A DNA stretch of 64,000 nt from Entrophospora sp. SA101. Its lineage: Eukaryota; Glomeromycota; Glomeromycetes; Entrophosporales; Entrophosporaceae. The first letter of the stretch is position 1, and every line of letters starts with the position of its first letter. A program made the translations under genes and the position numbers. Positions 20,134 through 31,696 of the stretch are shown here, piece by piece. Location: the NCBI GenBank assembly GCA_958430865.1, contig CAUDNR010000313.1, forward strand, positions 47,656 to 111,655. Reading direction: 5' to 3'. The notes below the pieces were generated by a model. The model was not told the origin of the DNA and made no database searches. It saw only the letters and a list, made by a program, of their open reading frames with translations.

Positions 20134-21826
20134 TTATCAATTTTTATGTGATTTTGTCACGTCTCCCTTAGTGATATACAAAAGTCTTCATTTTTCGGCT
20201 TTTCTTGCTTCTTCACCTAGTTCTAAATTTAAATCATTTACTCATTTTGATTTTTTTTCTGTTATTTCCGGATTAGGATTATTATCATCTTTAACTTCGA
20301 CTAGCCAGTGAATACCATTCGTCTATTACCAAAAAATCTGGAAAATAGTGTCTTTGCTTTTTACCATAAAGAATATAAGTTTCATCTCCCCATTGTAAAA
20401 GTCTAATTTAGAGTAATCTTAAGCAAACTATCTCAATCATCTCCCGATTTATCAATATCTTCTTCGGTAATAAACAAATAAGTTCACTTCTTAGTTTGTT
20501 TAGAATTTAGTTTTTCTATTTATTTGTTAGCCGCTTCTGCTTTTCTTCGCACAATCTCGTTGTTCCTGTCTTCTTCTGATTTTATCTCTACTAAATAATA
20601 TAACTCTTCATTATCAATAACAATAAAGTCAGGATAGTAGCGACGATAACCATTATATCAATAATTAAGGTAGATATTATCCGTTATAAGTAGTCTAATT
20701 CATTTTCTAATTTTCTTACTTTTGTCAATTAAAGCAGCAAATTTTCTTTCAATACTACTTTGAAAACTATCATAAGTATATAAACTTTTCTGAAATCCAT
20801 AGCCAATTCATCTCAACCTTCTTTAAGCATTCCCACCGCGATAATAATTTTCTTGGGATTATTAAAATCATCAATAGTTTGTAATTCTTGGGCCAGAGTC
20901 TCGTTAATATTACTGCTGTCTATGCGAATTATCTTTTCAGTTAAATTATGTTCGCTTTTCAACAATACTTCTGTTTCCTCGGCATGTTGAATATTCTCGG
21001 CTATTATTAACATTAAAGCCTTTCGCGGTTCCAATTTGTAAATTTTAGTGTAAAGGTCAAGTTGCTCTTGCTTTCGGTTAAGAGTGATAAGAGCATCTTC
21101 CAGTTTAGTTTTCTCATTATCATAACTGTCTTTTCGACCAACAATTACCGGCTTTTTAATTAATTTGTCTTTTAAAGCATAGGCCAAAGGGTAGCGATAA
21201 ATTATTTCTTGCGGCGGAGTTTCTTTGTGAGGTGTGCCAGTTAGTCCAATTAAAATTTTAGGTTTTAGTTCCCGAATGGCTTCGGAAAACTTTTCTCCAT
21301 AATATAAATGGTGTTCGTCGGCAAAAATAACCAAATCATCTAATTTGCTTAAATGTTCCCGTAAAGATTGACCTAATAATTCGTCATAATTGCTAGTTTT
21401 GCGAGCTGTTTTGCCGCGGGCTTGGGTTAAAGATTGAACGGTAAAAATAAATAATTTAACCGAGTTTTTGTCAGTAATTTTAGCAGTGTGAAAGTTTTTG
21501 ATGTCAATAATATGGGGTGGTTTAATGGTTAATTTATCAGCCAAAGAGTTAGGTTTGTTAAGTGAAAAATTGTTAATGGTCTTTTCTCTGATTATTTTTC
21601 CCGGAGCCACAATTAGAAAATTAGTTATTTTTTCGGCTTCGGCTAAATAGTTTAAAATAGCCGCCATGATATAAGTTTTTCCTACTCCGGTGGCTACCGA
21701 GAGAATACATTCAGACCAATTTTCAGACTTGTAATAATAATTTAAAAGGGTTTGAACTGCTTCTTTATTTGGTCGGCGGAGTTCCAGTTTTTTGGCAATG
21801 TTGTCGAGGATGATTTGGTTAAGCAT
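20134..21826 (-). pseudogene. Type III restriction subunit (Res), broken and internally deleted
   Basis: The N-terminal helicase part (338 residues, 20813-21826) is open: Walker A ATGVGKTYIMA near residue 45, DEAH-like box ADEHHLYYG, and GLTGTPHKE. After VGMLKEGWDE the frame no longer matches a helicase. In other frames follow two remnants of the C-terminal nuclease region, one with YYPDFIVIDNEELYYLVEIKSE (in two pieces, a stop inside) and a second, related one with RHYFPDFLVID and WLVEVKDDNN ending near 20134. So the helicase C-half is gone and two nuclease tails lie in tandem. The partner Mod gene is upstream. The locus is probably not an active nuclease. Confidence 0.8.
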
Positions 21827-21853
21827 TTTTTAATAAATTATACTATCTGCATA

Positions 21854-22276
21854 TTATACTAGACAAATTGGAATAGAAGTGGCTATGCCAACTAATGTTA
21901 TATTTTTTACTTCGTATCCTGAATCTTTAATTTCTTTTTCATAAATCCTTAACTTTTTTTCTAAATCTACATTGTCTGGCTCGCCCAAAGAATTAATCAC
22001 TATTTATAGATTGTCCAGTATAATTTCACCTAACCTTGCTCAAATGAAAGGCTGTTTTTCTTGTGAAAAATTTTTTGGGTAAATAAGTAGCGAAGGATCT
22101 TTGAGAGTTTTTTCATCGTAAACCATTGGAGAATCATTAAAAGAGACAGTCAAGAACCGAAAAAAATTCAATGGGGTTCTCAAATTTTTAGTAATTTCTT
22201 TTAGCAAGAATCATTGCAAATAATTTTTTTTTACTTTCTCCTCAGTAATAAATTTGCCACTTTTGTTATCTTTCAT
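21854..22276 (-). pseudogene. Hypothetical gene between mod and res, with internal stop
   Basis: Starts at an ATG that overlaps the last codons of the mod-type gene, so translation is probably coupled. 90 codons are open (MKDNKSGKFITEEKVKK to WARLGEIILDNL) until a TAA at 22004-22006; the same frame then continues for about 50 codons to 21854 (EKEIKDSGYEVKNITLVGIATSIP). No family recognised. It may be a small accessory protein of the restriction locus. Confidence 0.5.
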
Positions 22277-22308
22277 TTTCATTGAAAAAGGAATAGGAGT
22301 TATAATTC

Positions 22309-22348
<40 letters not shown>

Positions 22349-24710
22349 TTTTAAATTGAGATTGTTTTTCTTTTGCTTCTTTCTCTTGGTCTGTTGAGTT
22401 AATTAAGTCTGCTATGCTTTTTATTAAGTCGTTAATACATGCTTTTCCTAAATTCCAGGTCAAAGATGTTTCTGTTTCTTTCTCGATTTCGATGCCTAAT
22501 ATTTTTTTTTCCGACTGCTTATTTTTTAATTGTTCTGCAACGAATTGAAATCGGCTACGTCCTCTTAGATTCTCATTCTTTTCTGGGTTATAATTCTTTA
22601 TCTGCCCTTTTATTAGACCCTGGATGAACTGCCCGGCATCCATTTCTTCTATTTCCTTTTCTTTTCCTTTCTTTTTTTTATAATAAATAGTTGGAAATCT
22701 GTTTCTTTTTACTTCTATACCTACTGACTTGTTTTCTTTATTCTCAAAAAACGGACTAATAAGTATGTCTATATCAGACTCCTTGTTGGGGAGTTTGTGG
22801 TTAAACTTGACCTCAAAATTTAGTTCTTTTTCGCGACTTTGCTCTTCACTCTTAAAAAAATGGTTCATTATTTCTAAAAAAGTCGGTTTAAATAGGTTAA
22901 AATTATGACTTATAGAACCATATTTAAACAATTCTATCTCTGATTCTTTTCAATTTTCGTTTTTGTGAATAAAAAGGTTTCATTTTCCGTTTTGAGAATC
23001 TAGGGGCAACAGAACTGCTTCTTTTCTGTTAATATCCATCCAAAAAGAGAGCAAGTAAATACCTATATTTTTCCACCACATCACAAAATAATCTCTTTCT
23101 TGAGCATTAATAGAACTTACTCCTTGACTGATTCTTGCAACAATCGGAAGTATTTTTTCACTTCATGATTCCCTGATTGTTCTGTCATTAGTTGTTCCAA
23201 CAATTCCGTGAAAAACCCACACACCTTTTTCTTTTCCATAACGAAAATATTCAGGATTTGAATTCAGCAAAAAGTTTAACAATCCATCCGTTAACATGCC
23301 TTCCACTACTGCTAATAAAACATCTCCTTTTTTGCCGCAAAAATATTCATTTTCCGGCTGGTAATCATACTCTAACTGGGTCGCCACCAATTTCGCTAAT
23401 TTACCATTCAAAACATTTTCAGCCAAGCAAATTATTCCGGAATGAGTGTCGAACATAGATTTTTCCACTGAAAAATAAGTAAATCCGCTGCCGCCAGTTC
23501 AATTTACCTCTTCACTAATTCCACCTTTATCCTCACCATCAACAACTTTTTTCAAACGAGGAACCACAAAATTATTAATCGTATCCTCATTTTTTTCAAC
23601 AATAACTCACTTTCTCTTTAATTTTTGAGCCACGGCAGCGGTAGTTCCAGAACCAGCAAAATAATCCAGCACGATATCGTCTTCATTCGTAGCGATTTGG
23701 ATAATTCTTTTTAGCAGTCTTTCCGGTTTGGGAGTTTGAAATGGCTCATTGTTCGGAAATAATTTTAAGATTTCTTTTTTTGGCTTCGTCGTTGCGTCCT
23801 GCTTCATCGTGCGGTCATCAAGTTGTTGGCATTTTCTCGCTCGCTTCGGAAAGAAAAAATTTTATTCTTGGAATATTGTCTCCCTCTTTGCCAAAATATA
23901 TGCGATTATCTTTTTTTAATTCCTCAAACTTTTCCTCATTCATTCGCCAAGAGCGTCCAACGGGAGGAACAATTTCTTTTCCGCTTGGCGTGATAATTGT
24001 GTATCTGTTTTTTGTGATAGTTCCAACAGTAAAATCACTTCCTCGCCAGGGTCCACGTGGGTCGTTGTCAAAGTTTTATAGTTTTTATCCATTTTGGTAT
24101 CACGAGGTAGGCGGTTAAAATCTAACTTTTCTTTGTCTTTGGCAAAAATTAATAAATTATCATGGCTAAAAGAAATAAATTTTGATAGTCCTTTCGGTGA
24201 ATAATTTTTCTGTCAAACCACATTCGCTACAAAATTTTCTTTCCCAAAAATTTCATCCAAAACCAGTTTAAAATGATATAATTCGGTGTCGTCTAAATGA
24301 ACTCATAAAGAGCCATCATCACTTAATAATTCATAGGCTTTTAGCACTCTATCTCGCATCATAGTTAACCAAACTGAATGCTCTAATTGGTCGTCATAAT
24401 TAGCAAACATTTGTCCGGTATTAAAAGGAGGGTCAATGTAAATTAACTTGACTTTATTAACATACTTTTTTCGGTATTCCGGAATTTTGTTTAAACTGGT
24501 TAAAGCATTTAAACTATCGCCATAAATTATTAGGTTATCAGCAGAGTTTTCACCAAATTTCTCCATTTCTTTTAGTAATCTTACTTCCGAAACCCGGTAA
24601 TCATTGGGTTCCACTCATTCATACTTAACTTTCTCATAATCACTAACAATTAAAGTTTTATTTTTGTTAACTCAATTTAGTTCTAATTTGCCGGATAATT
24701 TATTGTTCAT
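22266..24710 (-). CDS. Type III DNA methyltransferase (Mod) fused to a nuclease-like domain; frameshifts
   Basis: N-terminus MNNKLSGKLELNW, then YGDSLNALTSL and the catalytic IYIDPPFNTGQ (motif IV). The AdoMet site DYFAGSGTTAAV (motif I) is near 23650, giving the beta-class order. About 300 bp in between (24077-23781) are in another frame: a T4 run at 24074-24077 and a T7 run at 23775-23781 (plus strand) give two compensating single-base shifts, while the shifted stretch keeps Mod sequence (GPWRGSDFTV, PPVGRSWRMNEE). The same frame continues without stop past the usual Mod end into a region with ESDIDILIS and VGIEVKR, which looks like a PD-(D/E)xK fold, and ends in an RE repeat coded by the CT tract. 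Host-DNA methylation is inferred. Confidence 0.75.
22315..22352. repeat. CT13 plus T12 tract inside coding sequence
   Basis: 26 nt of CT followed by twelve T on the plus strand. On the coding (minus) strand they give KKKK then RERERERE near the C-terminus of the Mod fusion protein. Slippage of either run changes the final ~15 residues and the coupling to the next gene, a classic phase-variation layout for methyltransferases. Confidence 0.9.
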
Positions 24711-24880
24711 GATTCTTTTTCTTTTTAATTTTCTTTCTTTGCAGATACTCAAGGAACATCAAATAAATTCATTTCATTAAATTAAATAACTAATTTACTT
24801 AAACAGTATTGCACGTTTTAATTCGACTCACATCAGGACGGTTTCTGTACATAGTAGATAGTATAATTTTTAATAGTTAT

Positions 24881-25040
24881 TTAGGTGGACGAGTTCTTGG
24901 TCTTTGTTATTTTTTTCTTAAATTCTCTTTTTTTCTGGGCTTGCTGGCTTTGTTTTTTACCTCAAAGTTTCCAGTAAACTAAGCAAATCAGCAAAATCGG
25001 AAAAAATAAGAGGGTTAGGAAAAATCTAGCATTGGACATA
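24881..25040 (-). pseudogene. Small MSN-type membrane peptide, frameshifted
   Basis: Start MSNAR, then an A6 run on the plus strand (25020-25025) shifts the frame; with one base fewer the hydrophobic stretch LTLLFFPILL and a basic tail follow, closely matching the intact 41-residue protein at 42126-42251. The rest of the gap 24711-25174 shows no gene apart from a 20-codon leader frame before 25175. Confidence 0.5.
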
Positions 25041-25174
25041 AAAAGGCGTATGAAAAAGGAGAACGGAAAATAATATAAAAAAATATTTATAAATGTAAAA
25101 TATATATATTATGAAAACAATAGTAATAATTAAAAAGCAAATAAATAAAATAGTGAAAGGAGGAAAAAGATAGT

Positions 25175-25837
25175 ATGACATGAGATTCTAGCAGCGTAAA
25201 TAAAGATACAAAAGATTTTAAAACAGCAAGTTTAACCATTGCTGGGATAAACAAACGTGCTAGTTCTGATATAAAAGAAAACGAAAAAGGTTCACAAGCA
25301 ATAAACGAAACAACTTGACCTTATCGTGTTCAAACCAAAGAAAGCCTTCTTTACGCTAATGGTGAATTCAACAATTTAAGTATTTTTCGTATTCCCTATT
25401 CAAATCATCCAAGTGGGAGAAACAGAGAAACAAATCTTGATGTATTTTATTTCTTTGTCTACTTTTTAAACCGAGAAATAGAAATACCGCTTAGATTCAA
25501 ATTTGTGAGCGAAGCAAACGTAGCCTATTTTGGATTAAGCACAGGAGATAATAGTTCCAATGATGTAGCATGAGTAAAAAATATTATTCAAACAGAAAAA
25601 TCCCGTTGAGATGCTCTTGGTTATACTGAACCCGAAGACTTAATCCAAGAAAATAAACAGTATGTAGATAAAGGAATTAGAAAAGAACACCGTAATCGTC
25701 CTTCTTATGAAGATTTACAAACTCAATTAGAACAAGCCAAAAAAGACAAAGAAGAAAATGAAGCCCCTAGTTTTGAATCTTTCGTGGAAACCGAAGCCAA
25801 GACTCTCCAACAACCTAATTATCCCTCTCAGAAATAA
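25175..25837 (+). CDS. Hypothetical soluble protein with strong ribosome binding site
   Basis: 220 residues, charged, without signal peptide or membrane helix. N-terminal half has beta-like segments (FNNLSIFRIPY, NLDVFYFFVYFL); the C-terminal part is a coiled coil (DLQTQLEQAKKDKEENE). GAAAGGAGG lies 11 nt before the ATG, at the end of a 20-codon open frame (MKTIVIIKKQ) that stops 2 bp before the start; leader frames of this kind also precede 48818 and 54946. Probably co-transcribed with the zinc-ribbon gene that starts 15 bp later. No family recognised. Confidence 0.65.
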
Positions 25838-25852
25838 AACTAATATAAAACT

Positions 25853-26083
25853 ATGACTAAATGTGATATCTGCGGCAAAAAGTTTAGCGGGAGTATTCTG
25901 CGCTATAATGGCACTACTTACTGTCCCGACTGCCGCCAACAAGCCGAAAGCCAAGGCAACGCTCCTTGAAATAAATTTTTAAAACCTGGTGGTCTTCACT
26001 TAGGCTGGTGAATTGGAATTGGAGTTCTTTTATTAGTAGGATTAGGAGTTTTGATTTATTGACTAATAAAAAGAAAAAAATAA
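25853..26083 (+). CDS. Zinc-ribbon protein with C-terminal membrane anchor
   Basis: 76 residues. A four-cysteine ribbon KCDICGKKFSG...YCPDCRQQ (CxxC at residues 4-7 and 24-27), then one membrane helix (about 50-72, WWIGIGVLLLVGLGVLIYWLI) and the tail KRKK. No signal peptide. Three TGA-Trp codons hide the anchor in a standard-code reading. Same design as the proteins at 10645 and 37015. Function unknown. Confidence 0.75.
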
Positions 26084-26259
26084 TACAACAGCAAAAAAGA
26101 AACTAAAAATCAGCCAAAAAATTTTAGCAAAAGGGCAGCCAGTTGTCATTTTTTTACTTATTGAACTTTTACAGTTTTCTTTTCTTGTTTTTGAATTATT
26201 TGAGTTTGGCATTTTTATCTTTTAAAGCCCTTTTTTTGCTAAAATTTTAAATAAATTAA

Positions 26260-27591
26260 ATGTTTCGCAATTATAATTGTTCGCAATTAACTTCTCAACT
26301 AGAAAACAAAAAGGCAGTTTTGAATGGCTGAACGAGAAGGATGCGAAAATTAGGGAGTTTGTTATTTTTTGATTTGCACGACTCTTCCGGAATGGTTCAG
26401 GTAATTGTAAAAAAAAAAGAACTAATCAGCCCTCTCCAAAGAATTAATTCTGAAACTTTGCTCCGGATTTGTGGAACCATCCGGCCAAAAATTACTCGTC
26501 AGCCAAAGCAAGAAATTGAAATAGAACTCGAAAAATACCAAGTAATCAACCGAACTAAGCCTTTGCCTTTTGAAATTAAAGACGAAGTAAACATTAATGA
26601 AGACACCCGCTTCCGTTATCGCTATTTAGATTTGCGCCGTAATATTAGCAAAAAACCTTTAATTATCAGACACCATTTTCTTCACCAAACAAGGAATTAT
26701 TTATCCAAGCGAGGATTTGTTGAAGTAGAAACACCAATTTTAGCCCAAAATTCCCCCGAAGGTTCTAACTGTTTCGTTGTTCCTTCTCCGCTAGGAAAGC
26801 AAAGATATTACACTCTGCCGCAATCTCCCCAAATTTTTAAGCAATTGTTAATGGTGAGCGGCTTTGCTAAACACTACCAAATTGACAAAAGTTTTCGCAA
26901 CGAGGGCGCCCGAAGTAATCGACAAATTGAATTTTCTCAACTAGACTTAGAAATGAGTTTTACCTCAGCAAAAAAAATAATGAGTTTTGTAGAAAAGTTT
27001 CTAAAACCTGTCCTAAAAAAAATCTTTGGCTACCACTTGAAAACTCCTTTTCTTACTCTAACTTATCAACAAGTAATGGAAAAATACGGCACTGATAAAC
27101 CTGATTTGCGTAATCCTAATAACAAAAATGAACTAAATTTTTTGTGAATTGTCGATTGACCGCTTTTTGAATATAACAAAGAGGCCAAAAAATACGAAAC
27201 TTTGCGGCACCCTTTCACTTTACCAAAAAAAAAATACATTGAACCTTTGCTAAATGATAAGATTAAACCAGAAAAAGTAATTTGTGAAGCTTTTGATTTA
27301 GTTTGCAATGGCGAAGAAGTATTAAGCGGCAGTTTAAGGATTTACCAGCGAGAATTACAAGAAAAAATTTTCGCAATTTTAGGTTATACTCAGCAAAGAC
27401 AGGAAAAATATTTTGGTTATTTTTTGCAAGCCTTGGAGTTTGCGGCTCCTCCGCACGGAGGTTTTGGCTTAGGAATTGACCGCTTGCTAGCAATAATCCT
27501 TAATTTAAAAAGTTTAAAAGAAATTATTGCTTTTCCCAAAAATATTGATGGCAGTTGCTCCTTAACCGGAACTCCTAATCATTTTGAATAG
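26260..27591 (+). CDS. aspS: Aspartyl-tRNA synthetase lacking the GAD domain
   Basis: 443 residues against about 590 for bacterial AspRS. OB fold at the N-terminus (GWTRRMRKLGSLLFFDLHD), motif 2 FRNEGARSNRQIEFSQLD (bacterial consensus FRDEDxRADRQPEFTQ), motif 3 GGFGLGIDRLLA. KYGTDKPDLR is followed almost at once by LWIVDWPLFEY, so the GAD insertion domain of bacterial enzymes is cleanly absent. It charges tRNA-Asp, and perhaps tRNA-Asn if a GatCAB route exists (a GatC-like gene is at 59353). It converges on no gene and is followed by tmk, 68 bp later. Confidence 0.93.
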
Positions 27592-27659
27592 AAAGTAAAA
27601 TTTAAAAAAAATGAAATGTTTTTGTTTGGCCTCTTAATTTAATCATTAAAAATATAAAT

Positions 27660-28313
27660 ATGCCTTTGTTGATTAGTTTTGAAGGAATTGATGGTAGCGG
27701 TAAAACTAGTTTGGTGGAAAAATTAAGCCAAAAATTACCAGATTCCTTTATCACTAAGGAACCCCGGGGCACAGAATTAGGCAAAAGAGTTTGACAATTA
27801 ACCAACGAAGCCTTGGCAAATGAAAAACTCACTATTGACAGTTGAAGCCAGTTTTTTCTTTTTGCGGCAGCCCACAACGAACACCTTAAAACAATAATCA
27901 GACCGCAGTTAGAACAGGGAAAATTAGTATTAGTCGACCGCTATATTGACAGCACTTTTGTTTACCAAGGATTGCGGGGAAATTTGGCAGAAGAGCAAAA
28001 AAAAATGAGAGTAAACTCAATCAGGGAAGTTTTCCAAAAATTTATCAACACCCCTTTTCCTCACTTAACTTTCATTCTCGATTTAGAACCAGCCAAAGCC
28101 CAAACTAGATTAAACAAGCGGGAAGAAGTAAATAATTGAGATAATTTAAACTTGGAATTTCACCACCAAATTCGCCAAGGTTACTTAAAATTAAAAGAAT
28201 ACTTTCCCCACCGGAATTATTACGTTATTGATGCCGACCGTCCTTTAAAAAATATAGAGGAAGAAATTCACCAAGTTATCGTTAATTTTCAAAATAATTC
28301 AAAAAGGAGATAG
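27660..28313 (+). CDS. tmk: Thymidylate kinase
   Basis: 217 residues. P-loop FEGIDGSGKTS at residues 7-17, the TKEPRGTELG loop, and DRYIDSTFVYQG for nucleotide binding. It converts dTMP to dTDP for DNA synthesis. Four Trp codons are TGA, so it is not seen in a standard-code translation. Length is normal; the end AAAAAGGAGATAG provides a ribosome binding site for the next frame. Confidence 0.95.
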
Positions 28314-28368
28314 AAAACATGAATAATCATTGAAATTCTTAGATTTGCCTTTTAATGGAAAAGCAAAA

Positions 28369-28908
28369 ATGTCAAAAAAAATTATTAATATGGAAAAATG
28401 AGAATGAGTTGATTGATTAGATAAAGGAGAAATCCGTTTAACTGACACCCTGCTTGCCGACATTAAAAAAGAAAAGAGTTATTATGGTAATACTTTTTTC
28501 TCCCTCCATTTAGTAAAAGGCAATGAAACTTACGAAGCAGTTGCTTTTGTAGGAAAAGAAGAAGTAATTAGTTTAGAAGAAAGAATTGAAAGAAAGTTAA
28601 ATTCCTTTATTAACATTAAAAAACTTATCCAAAAAGCAGGAAAAGACAATAATGAAATAATGGAAAAATTGACCAAACTAGAAGAGCAAGTAGAACTAAT
28701 TAAACAAGATTTAAAAGAAAACACTACTAATAATGAATGGCAAAAAAGCCGAATTCAAAGAGAGAAAGAAAGAGTAGAGGAAAGATTAAACAAATATAGC
28801 CAACTAAAAGCCGGTAATTATTACCATTTTCACCTCAAAATGAAAGAGAAAAAAGGAGAAACTTATTATGTTTTGTTAGATTTCCAAGAGGTAAATAGGG
28901 GAAATTAG
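28369..28908 (+). CDS. Hypothetical coiled-coil protein
   Basis: 179 residues. N-terminal MSKKIINMEKWEWVDWLDKG, a central coiled coil (about 100-150: EIMEKLTKLEEQVELIKQDL), and a C-terminal beta-like part (YYHFHLKMKEKK, YYVLLDFQEV). No signal peptide or membrane helix. It lies 55 bp after tmk. I recognise no family. Confidence 0.6.
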
Positions 28909-28941
28909 ATTTGCAAGGGTGCGAAAACACAAAGCAAGCAA

Positions 28942-30216
28942 CTATTCTGCTTCTGCTGGCAAATAATTGCAGGTTCAATCAACTAATTTTTCTTGCTCAA
29001 TTATGAATTCTTTTTTTTCTTGGCAATCTCTTATCAATATTTTCCCTTTCTCTAATTCTTTTTTGCCAACAATGACAGCCAAACGAGGAGAATAGTAATT
29101 AATATTTTTGAAAATGTTTTTAACTCTTTTGACTTCTAAATTAGAAACAATTTTGTAATTTTTGCTTAATTTTTCTCGTCAAGCAAGAACAAGTGGATAA
29201 GCCGCTTTTTCTAAAATCAAAAAAAGAATATCGGGGGAGAGATTTAGATAATTACCGTGCTGTTTTTCTAAAAAAGACAAATAATTGACTAGACGGTCGA
29301 CACCCAAAGCAAATCCGGCGGCTGGTGAATCAATCATTCCCAGTTGCTGAAAAAGTTGGTCATACCTGCCTCCTCCTAAAATAACTTGTTTATCATCAGT
29401 TAATGAGAGTTCAAAAACTATTCCAGTATAATAATCCAACCCACGGACCAAATGTTCATTATAAAAATGCTTAATTGCTAAACCGTTTAAAATTTTATTC
29501 AATTCTCCTAAATAAATTAAATCATTTTCTGTCAATACTTCTTTATACGAAGGCAAATTGTCTCAATGACAAACTTTACAATCTAAAATTCGCAAAGGGT
29601 TAAGTTGATAACGCTTTTGGCAATCAACACAAAGTTCTTTATTCGTTAAGTACTCTTTCAATATTGCTTTATATTTTTCTTTGGTTTCCGGTTTACCCAG
29701 GTAATTTCAGTGGAGAACAGCGGCTTTTTTTAAGTCAAATGATTTAACAATTTGCTTAATTAATCAAAATAATTCTCCATCGGCAATTATCCCCTCAACA
29801 TTAATTAATTCTACTCCTAGTTGCCAAAATTCCCGGTAACGACCCTTTTGGGGTCGCTCATAGCGAAACATATTTCCTCAATAGTATAATCGCAAAGGAT
29901 ACCCAGGATTAACTAACTTATTTTGACAAACTAAACGTACAACGCTTGCTGTTCCCTCGGGACGCAAGGCTAGTTGTCGCCCTTTGCGGTCCGAAAAAAT
30001 AAACATTTCCTTTTGGACAATATCGGTGGTTTCACCGACGGAAATGGTAAATAGTTCTCGATATTCATAAGTGGGTAAAATAACTGGTTGATAACCAGCC
30101 TTATTGAGAATATTTTTGGTGATTTGTTGAATTTGTTGGTAAAAAAATGCCTGAACTGGCAAAATATCCTGGGTACCGCGGGCTTTGGCGAATAATTTAC
30201 TTGATTTTTCGGTCAT
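28942..30216 (-). CDS. hisS: Histidyl-tRNA synthetase
   Basis: 424 residues, normal length. [12 protein letters not shown] at the start, motif 2 [11 protein letters not shown], the HisRS zinc-like segment [19 protein letters not shown], HisA signature [15 protein letters not shown], and motif 3 [11 protein letters not shown]. Several TGA-Trp codons break it in a standard-code reading. In many Firmicutes hisS and aspS are adjacent in one operon; here they are convergent and separated by tmk. Confidence 0.95.
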
Positions 30217-30299
30217 TAATTAAAGTATTTGCTTTTGTTCACTTTTTCTTTGAAATCTTTGGCTAATTTTTTGATTTCTTCTAGATCAGTCTGAGTCAT
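30216..30299 (-). CDS. 27-codon open frame overlapping the hisS start
   Basis: MTQTDLEEIKKLAKDFKEK and a few more residues, ending in TAA whose last base is shared with the hisS ATG (TAATG). The spacing suggests translational coupling, as in a leader peptide. It could also be chance; there is no homology that I recognise. Confidence 0.35.
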   Translation of the reverse strand: MTQTDLEEIKKLAKDFKEKVNKSKYFN

Positions 30300-30446
30300 A
30301 GCATTTATGTAATATTTTTATCCTAAAACTATTATCATTCTCACTACGCGTGAGTTATATATGAACCACCATAAAGAAAACGAAACTATTAAGATTAAGC
30401 CTTAATCTACAAAATTGTAATCAATAAAATTAAAAATGATTTATAT

Positions 30447-31118
30447 ATGAACAAACTCAAACATTCTAAACGCTATCGGGAAATTTCCCAAAAAATCGAG
30501 CCAAATAAACGCTATTCCCTTAACGAAACTTTAAAATTTCTCCAAGAAAATAATCAAGAAAGGTCAAAGAATATTGAAATGGCTATTTCTTTACATTGAA
30601 GCGAAAAAAAAGTGCCACTCAGAAGCCAGTTAAGTTTACCTCACCCTATTAAGAGACAAGAAAAAATTATTATCATTGGCGAAGAATTGCCCCCAACTCT
30701 TCAAAATAAAGAAGAAATAGAATTAGTCAGTGCCGGAAAGGTTGCTCAATTGGTTAATAAGGAAAAAAAAATGATAATATTAACCCACACCTCTTACCAA
30801 GATAAAATTAAGCCCCTAGCTAAGATTTTGGGACCAAAAGGAATATTTCCGAATAGTAAAAATGGCACTTTAACGGATGATTTAGAAAAAGCAGTAAAAG
30901 AAATTCAGCAAGGGAGAATAGAAATCAAGACTGATAAGCAAGGCAATATTCATATTTTATTAGGAAAAGCCTCGTTTTCCTTAGAGCAACTAAAAAAGAA
31001 TTACGAAATTGCTTATGAAACTATTAAATCTTTAAAACCAACTAATTGAAAGGGTGATTATATTCGCAATTCTACCCTTTCTACCACCATGGGTCCAGGA
31101 ATTAGAGTTTTGACCTAA
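30447..31118 (+). CDS. rplA: Ribosomal protein L1
   Basis: 223 residues of the L1-stalk protein. KHSKRYREISQKIEPNKRYSL opens the family pattern, AKILGPKGIFPNSKNGT is the conserved hinge loop and STTMGPGIRVLT the C-terminus. Two TGA-Trp codons. rplK, normally just upstream, is not present; the gene stands alone. Confidence 0.95.
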
Positions 31119-31240
31119 TTTTGCCAAAATTTTCCCGTCTTTTCTAAATAGGAATAGGAGCGGTTCGCTAGCACGCACGATTACTTCCTGTATGGCATAA
31201 TTTTCAAAGATTTACTGGGGTTTTACTAAAATTGTCAAAA

Positions 31241-31696
31241 CTACCCATTTTTTATCCCTCGCAAGACTAAGTTAACACATTCTATTCGTTGGGGAAATTG
31301 GGGCAAATCACCAAAAACTGCCATTTGCGGACAGTTGTTTAATTGATATTTTTGTCCTTGGAGCATTTTTTCGATATTTCCGATTTCTGTTTTTACTAAT
31401 TCAATTTTTTTATTTTCCATTCAATGGCAAAGTATATTAGCTGCCGCAACCGTCAGACAACAGGCTTGTTGCTCACTGGCAAAACGGGCCAACTTGACTA
31501 GATTATTTTTTTGTTGAATAAGTAAGTGAATGGTGTCCCCACAACTAGTATTTAAACTGAAAAAAGTCCGAAAAGGAACATTCAAGGAATTGCTAATTTC
31601 TTGTAATTTAGCCAAAGAAATTTCCTGAGTAGGGTTATTAAAATTTTCGAGAATCATTTGGCGTTTTTTTTCTCTATCAAAAGATAAGTTAGACAT
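31241..31696 (-). CDS. sufU: SufU/IscU-like iron-sulfur cluster scaffold
   Basis: 151 residues. Ligand cysteines in NTSCGDTIHLL (near residue 52), in QQACCLTVAAANI (near 79), and in RIECVNLVLRG (near 139), with the conserved Asp after the first Cys. It assembles or relays Fe-S clusters or sulfur. The partner cysteine desulfurase is not in the window. One TGA-Trp (CH-W-MENK) joins the two halves. Confidence 0.82.

Noticed and set aside
22439..24118. Plus-strand frames of 62-125 residues in the restriction locus
   Set aside because: They mirror the Mod frames and contain none of their own motifs.
29560..29650. Cys cluster in HisRS as another zinc staple copy
   Set aside because: CxxC...NPLRILDCK is the ordinary HisRS motif and has no C-x2-H opening.
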